Assembly (NCBI GenBank): GCA_028291485.1
Contig: JAQGHZ010000134.1
Span: 1-7,846 of the forward strand
Source: Rubritepida sp.
Lineage (GTDB): Bacteria; Pseudomonadota; Alphaproteobacteria; Acetobacterales; Acetobacteraceae
Direction: 5' to 3'
Length of the DNA: 7,846 nucleotides
Below the pieces are notes generated by a model. That model did no database searches, was not told the origin of the DNA, and worked only from the letters and a program-made list of their open reading frames with translations. The position numbers and the translations under genes were made by a program. Each line of letters opens with the position of its first letter. Position 1 is the stretch's first letter. Below are positions 5,241-7,846 of this stretch, in pieces.

Positions 5241-6109
5241 CAAGTTTCCATCTTGTTGCCGCTGCGTTGCGGCAAAGCGGCGAGGATGCCGCCGGCCGCG
5301 ATGATGGCCGCGCCCAGCAAAGTCACGGCATCCGGCCAGTCGGAGAAGACCAGCACCCCCGCCGCACTGGCCCAGATCAGCTGCGTGTAGGAGAGCGGCG
5401 CCAGCAGGCTGGCCGGCGCCCGGGCATAGGCGAGCACCAGCAGGCCGTGGCTGATGCCGCCCAGCACGCCGACCGCGATCAGCGCCACCCATTCCCCGGC
5501 GTCGGGCGCGATGAAGACGAAGGGCTGCAGCAGCGAGGTCGCGAGCCCGGCCGCGACGCCGGTGTGCAGGATCGTGACTCGGCTGTCGTCCAGGGCCGCG
5601 AGTCGGCGGGTCAGGATCTGGTAGAAGCCGAACAGGGTCGCCGTGCCCAGCGGCAGGAGATAGGCCCAGTGCAGCGGGGTGCCGGTCAGGAAGGGCGGCC
5701 GCAGCGCGACCATCACCCCGAGGAAGCCGAGCCCCACGCCGCACCAGCGCCGCGCCGAGACGGGCTCGCGCAGGATGAGGGCGGCCAGCGCCACGGTGAT
5801 GAGCGGCGAGGCGAAGCCCACGGCCGTGGCGTCCACCAGCGGGATATGCGCCAGCGCCGCGGTGAACATGAGGCTGCAGCCCATCAGCAGGAGCGAGCGC
5901 AGCGCCTGGAGACCGGGCGCGCGCGAGCGCCAGGGCAGCCGGCCGGAGGTGATCCTGATCAGCAGGGCGACGGTGAGGAAGGAGAAGAAGAACCGCGCCC
6001 AGATGATCTGCACGACCGAGAACTGGGCGGTCATCAGCTTCAGCGTGGTGTCCATCACCACGAAGATCATCAGCGCACAAAGCTGTAGAATCACGCCCTT
6101 GAGGGTCAT
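5240..6109 (-). CDS. DMT-superfamily (EamA) transporter
   Basis: This 289-residue inner-membrane protein has the two-repeat, ten-helix layout of EamA permeases: hydrophobic segments run almost continuously from residue 5 to 280. The first repeat ends around GVGLGFLGVMVALRPP (127-142). The second begins near WAYLLPLGTATLFGFYQILTRR and ends in VTLLGAAIIAAGGILAALP. Typical family signs are ATAVGFASPLITVALAALILREPVSARRW in the first half and the matching PLSYTQLIWASAAGVLVFSDWPD in the second. The family exports metabolites, amino acids or drugs, and the substrate cannot be read from sequence. The start at 6109 has only a weak AAAAG upstream. Its stop overlaps the methyltransferase start, so the two are almost certainly one transcript. 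No convincing promoter was found in 6110-6347. Confidence 0.88.
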   Translation of the reverse strand: MTLKGVILQLCALMIFVVMDTTLKLMTAQFSVVQIIWARFFFSFLTVALLIRITSGRLPWRSRAPGLQALRSLLLMGCSLMFTAALAHIPLVDATAVGFASPLITVALAALILREPVSARRWCGVGLGFLGVMVALRPPFLTGTPLHWAYLLPLGTATLFGFYQILTRRLAALDDSRVTILHTGVAAGLATSLLQPFVFIAPDAGEWVALIAVGVLGGISHGLLVLAYARAPASLLAPLSYTQLIWASAAGVLVFSDWPDAVTLLGAAIIAAGGILAALPQRSGNKMET

Positions 6110-6239
6110 GGATGACTTTTCGGGCGCAGGCCGCCGCCTTCGATGGGATGGAGCGACCGTAACAAGATCGAAGGGAAGCGCGAAGACGCCCCCTCCGAAT
6201 TATCGCGACAATGCCGAGCCAGGCAGGCCCGCAAGGCAT

Positions 6240-6258
6240 CCGGCCGGAAAGAGGCCGG
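6240..6258. repeat. Inverted repeat between gcrA and the transporter (CCGGCC-N7-GGCCGG)
   Basis: Six-base perfect GC arms flank GGAAAGA. In the minus transcript it lies about 90 bases after the gcrA stop and lacks a U tract. It may contribute to ending the gcrA transcript, but the arms are short. The surrounding gap (6110-6347) holds no gene that I can support. Confidence 0.3.
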
Positions 6259-6321
6259 CGCCGCCCACTCGACCGCGCAGATGGCGCGTCAGCGGTGCGG
6301 CGAAGCCAAGCGAGCGGAGCG

Positions 6322-6334
6322 AGCGCCCGGCGCT
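6322..6334. repeat. Compact dyad after gcrA (AGCGCC-C-GGCGCT)
   Basis: Six-base arms around one base begin 13 bases after the gcrA stop. Next to it is a short GAGCG direct-repeat tract (6311-6325). A one-base loop is sterically unfavourable, so a larger alternative fold pairing AAGCG with CGCTT (6308-6335) is also possible. Terminator function is unproven and no U tract follows. Confidence 0.25.
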
Positions 6335-6347
6335 TGAGGGCCTAAAA

Positions 6348-6830
6348 TCACGCCGCGTCTTCGCGACGATCCTTCACGCGGACATAGGCAAGCGCGGCGT
6401 GCTCGCCGCAGTAGGGCTTGCCCTGGATCGCGCCGGCGCAGCAGAAGTGAAAGCCCGCCGTGCCCGGCTCGCCCAGCGGCCAGCAGCAGGTCTTGGTGCT
6501 GACGCGCGGGAAGGCGCGCACCACCGCGACCGGCTTCGGCACCGGAGCCACCGCCACTGCCGTGATGACCATCCGCGGCTCCTCGCGCCGGGGCATCGAC
6601 GGCATGGCCGCGCGCAGCGGCGGCAAGGTCGGCCGCCGGCCGGTGGCGACAGGCCGCGGCGCGGCCGGGTCCCGCCGGATTGGGCTCGGCCGGGCCGGCA
6701 ACTGCAGCCGGTGCGCCTTGCCCACCACGGCATTCTTCGAGACGCCCATCCGGCGCCCGATCTCCGCTGTCGAATGCCCCTCGGCCCAGAGAGCCCGGAG
6801 GCGGTCGATCGATTCCGTCGTCCAGTCCAT
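6348..6830 (-). CDS. gcrA: GcrA-family cell-cycle transcription regulator
   Basis: In Caulobacter, GcrA binds RNA polymerase sigma-70 and promoters carrying CcrM-methylated GANTC sites, driving S-phase genes. This 160-residue protein (Caulobacter GcrA is about 170) begins MDWTTESIDRLRALWAEGHS, followed by the helix-turn-helix AEIGRRMGVSKNAVVGKAHRL (22-42). A Pro/Arg-rich linker covers about 45-110. The C-terminal sigma-interaction domain carries TCCWPLGEPGTAGFHFCCAG (114-133) and KPYCGEHAALAYV (138-150), with C116, C130, C141 and H144 in the usual places. The ATG at 6830 has AGGGGGA seven bases upstream, clearly better than any of the in-frame codons further upstream. The DNA-binding and sigma-binding ends are both complete, so it should be functional. 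Its upstream region holds GANTC sites, suggesting it may control itself. Confidence 0.93.
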   Translation of the reverse strand: MDWTTESIDRLRALWAEGHSTAEIGRRMGVSKNAVVGKAHRLQLPARPSPIRRDPAAPRPVATGRRPTLPPLRAAMPSMPRREEPRMVITAVAVAPVPKPVAVVRAFPRVSTKTCCWPLGEPGTAGFHFCCAGAIQGKPYCGEHAALAYVRVKDRREDAA

Positions 6831-6837
6831 TGCTAAA

Positions 6838-6844
6838 TCCCCCT
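6838..6844 (-). promoter_or_regulatory. Ribosome binding site of gcrA (AGGGGGA)
   Basis: This purine run lies seven bases before ATG 6830 and fixes that codon as the start. The frame stays open about 110 bases further upstream, through the candidate promoter, without a comparable site. Confidence 0.75.
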
Positions 6845-6874
6845 CGCCTGACACCACATACAGTAGCGAAACCG

Positions 6875-6893
6875 GGGCTTGACACACAAGCCC
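6875..6893. repeat. Inverted repeat at the gcrA transcription start (GGGCTTG-ACACA-CAAGCCC)
   Basis: Seven-base perfect arms (6875-6881 and 6887-6893) flank five bases. With the promoter proposed at 6897-6925, transcription would start about 6890, inside the dyad. It is therefore well placed to be an operator or a very 5' mRNA hairpin. The protein that might bind it is unknown. Confidence 0.45.
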
Positions 6894-6896
6894 TAG

Positions 6897-6925
6897 ATTA
6901 TCCCGAGTCGCCAGAAACTTGTGGA
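6897..6925 (-). promoter_or_regulatory. Candidate gcrA promoter with GANTC in the spacer
   Basis: On the minus strand, TCCACA (6920-6925) is followed after exactly 17 bases by GATAAT (6897-6902), matching sigma-70 consensus at four and five of six positions. GACTC (6905-6909) sits in the spacer two bases before the -10, the region where GcrA-dependent promoters carry their methylated GANTC. A TTTTCCACA sequence (6920-6928) resembling a DnaA box overlaps the -35. The leader to ATG 6830 would be about 60 bases. Confidence 0.5.
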
Positions 6926-6958
6926 AAAGCCCTGGCACCAAGCTTCCGAGTCAGCGCC

Positions 6959-6987
6959 AAGTGATTTGTGCGGGTTATGAATCACTT
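6959..6987. repeat. Inverted repeat between the TonB-like gene and gcrA (AAGTGATT/AATCACTT)
   Basis: Eight-base perfect arms (6959-6966 and 6980-6987) flank 13 bases, about 50 bases after the TonB-like stop. The stem is AT-rich and not followed by a U tract. The right arm includes most of a GAATC (6979-6983). It could be a weak transcript end or a regulator site upstream of gcrA. Confidence 0.45.
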
Positions 6988-7037
6988 ACCGGTCGCCGCC
7001 CAGACTTGACGACGCCGGAAGGCTCCCGTCAGAGGCC

Positions 7038-7846
7038 CTACCGACCCCGGATCAGGACGTAGTTCACCGTCAGGTCGATGGTGATCGTGGGATCCGAACC
7101 GGGCGGGAAGGTGGGCAGCCGCGCCCCGTTGAAGGGGTAGGTCGTCCCGAAGTTCAGCGAGGGAGAGGTGGATGGCCCGACCAGCTGCACATTGCGCACT
7201 GTTCCGTCCGCCGCGGCCGTGACCCGCACCCGCACCTGGCCGTCCTCGCCCCTGATGATCGCCTGCTGCGGATAATGGACGTTCTGGTCCAGCCAGCGCC
7301 GGAAGGCCGCGCGCCAGTCCGCGCCCACATTCGCGCCGGTCACCCGCACGGAGGGATCGCGCGTGGCCTGCCCCTCCATCATCCGCGGGTCCACCCGGAG
7401 ATCGAGGCCGCGGGACTGCTGGCGCCCGGCCGGCGGCGTCTGCGGCCGGCCGAGCTGCACGCCGCCGGGGGCCCAGATCCCCGGCAGGTTGGGCCGCGGC
7501 GGCTGGGCCTGCTGCGCGGGCGGCGTCGGGCGCTGCTGCGTCTGGGGCGGAGCCGGCGGCGGAGGCGGGGGAGGCGGCGGCAGGCTCTCGGACAGCCGGT
7601 CCGGCAGGCGGATATCGGTCTGCGGCGCGTAGAGCTCCACCGTCCCCTGCATCCGCGGCATGGGGGCGGGCTCCATCGGCGGCAGAACGGGCGGCGGCAG
7701 GGGCACGTCCTGCGGGATCGGCGGCGTGGGAGCCGGCACCGGCGGCGGCGGGAGAGGCATAGCCTGCTGCACCGGCGGCACCGGGACGGGCGGGGCCGGC
7801 ACCGGGCTCGGCGGTGGGGGCGCGGGCGGCTGCGGCACCGCCGGCT
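7038..7846 (-). CDS. Proline-rich TonB-family protein, 5' end beyond the window
   Basis: TonB-type proteins use the proton-motive force through ExbB-ExbD to drive outer-membrane receptors; the proline-rich middle spans the periplasm. About 268 residues are visible, and the frame is still open at the right edge. The GTG at 7838 is probably an internal Val, so the start and N-terminal membrane anchor lie outside. Roughly the first 130 visible residues are mostly Pro, Ala, Val and Gln, including nine prolines in a row. The C-terminal part (about the last 95) has the TonB pattern: FRRWLDQNVHYPQQAIIRGE, then GQVRVRVTAAADGTVRNVQLVG, and a final strand TITIDLTVNYVLIRGR. No receptor or exbBD gene is visible. 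A TolA-like role is possible, but the YP..A and G.V.V pattern favours TonB. Confidence 0.78.
   Translation of the reverse strand, partial: PAVPQPPAPPPPSPVPAPPVPVPPVQQAMPLPPPPVPAPTPPIPQDVPLPPPVLPPMEPAPMPRMQGTVELYAPQTDIRLPDRLSESLPPPPPPPPPAPPQTQQRPTPPAQQAQPPRPNLPGIWAPGGVQLGRPQTPPAGRQQSRGLDLRVDPRMMEGQATRDPSVRVTGANVGADWRAAFRRWLDQNVHYPQQAIIRGEDGQVRVRVTAAADGTVRNVQLVGPSTSPSLNFGTTYPFNGARLPTFPPGSDPTITIDLTVNYVLIRGR
7554..7580 (-). repeat. Run of nine proline codons in the TonB-like gene
   Basis: The coding strand reads nine consecutive CCN codons, using CCG, CCT and CCC, within a GC-only low-complexity stretch. Such runs stall ribosomes without EF-P. The mix of codons argues against simple slippage of one triplet. 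Confidence 0.85.

Noticed and set aside
5171..6088. Plus-strand open frame opposite the EamA transporter
   Set aside because: It is highly charged and Gln/Arg/Glu/Gly-rich, with no motif. The membrane protein on the other strand explains the sequence.
6199..6204. GATAAT on the minus strand as a transporter promoter
   Set aside because: No acceptable -35 lies 16-18 bases upstream (CCTGCC at 17), so I do not call a promoter.
5241..6239. Apparent long N-terminal extension of the methyltransferase frame through the transporter gene
   Set aside because: The frame is open only because of GC content. The upstream part is a shifted reading of the transporter and the real start is the coupled ATG at 5240, so this is not a fusion protein.
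6879..6884. Perfect TTGACA on the plus strand
   Set aside because: No -10-like hexamer lies 16-18 bases downstream and there is no plus-strand gene to serve. It is part of the dyad at 6875-6893.
7554..7600. GGC/GGA-rich tract as a possible satellite or CRISPR-like repeat
   Set aside because: It has no regular repeat-spacer structure and is explained by proline codons on the minus strand.

Overview
The window comes from a GC-rich alphaproteobacterium. The main evidence is a GcrA-type cell-cycle regulator, which is confined to that class, next to a CtaC-CtaD-CtaB aa3 oxidase cluster with alphaproteobacterial sequence character. The style of the TonB-like and PmtA-like proteins suggests Rhodospirillales/Acetobacteraceae (Roseomonas-like), but that is inference. 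Every gene I can support lies on the minus strand, so transcription runs from high to low coordinates. All long plus-strand frames are shadows.

Layout in order of transcription. (1) 7846-7038: 3' part of a proline-rich TonB-family protein, cut by the right edge. (2) 6830-6348: gcrA, preceded by a compact regulatory region with a promoter-like pair, GANTC sites, a DnaA-box-like site and two inverted repeats. (3) 6109-4485: a DMT/EamA membrane transporter whose stop codon overlaps the start of a PmtA-like phospholipid N-methyltransferase (TGATG), so they form a two-gene operon ending at a hairpin. (4) 4155-3826: a small ArsR/SmtB regulator with a complete alpha-5 zinc-site motif. A TTGACG/AATACT promoter lies upstream, with an SmtB-type operator at the predicted transcription start. 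(5) 3593-2694, 2613-1015 and 876-1 (cut by the left edge): ctaC (subunit II), ctaD (subunit I) and ctaB (heme O synthase). A strong GC hairpin separates ctaD from ctaB.

Functionally, the left half builds an aa3-type cytochrome c oxidase: subunit II receives electrons at CuA, subunit I holds heme a and heme a3-CuB, and CtaB farnesylates heme b on the way to heme a. The key residues of subunit I and subunit II can all be placed. The right half is housekeeping and regulation: lipid methylation, a drug/metabolite-type transporter, cell-cycle transcription and a TonB-type energy transducer.

I see no CRISPR array, tRNA, rRNA, insertion sequence, phage gene or obviously new defence or mobile system. 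The points most worth a second look are regulatory: the gcrA promoter architecture, and the self-contained zinc-sensor/operator unit directly upstream of the oxidase genes.
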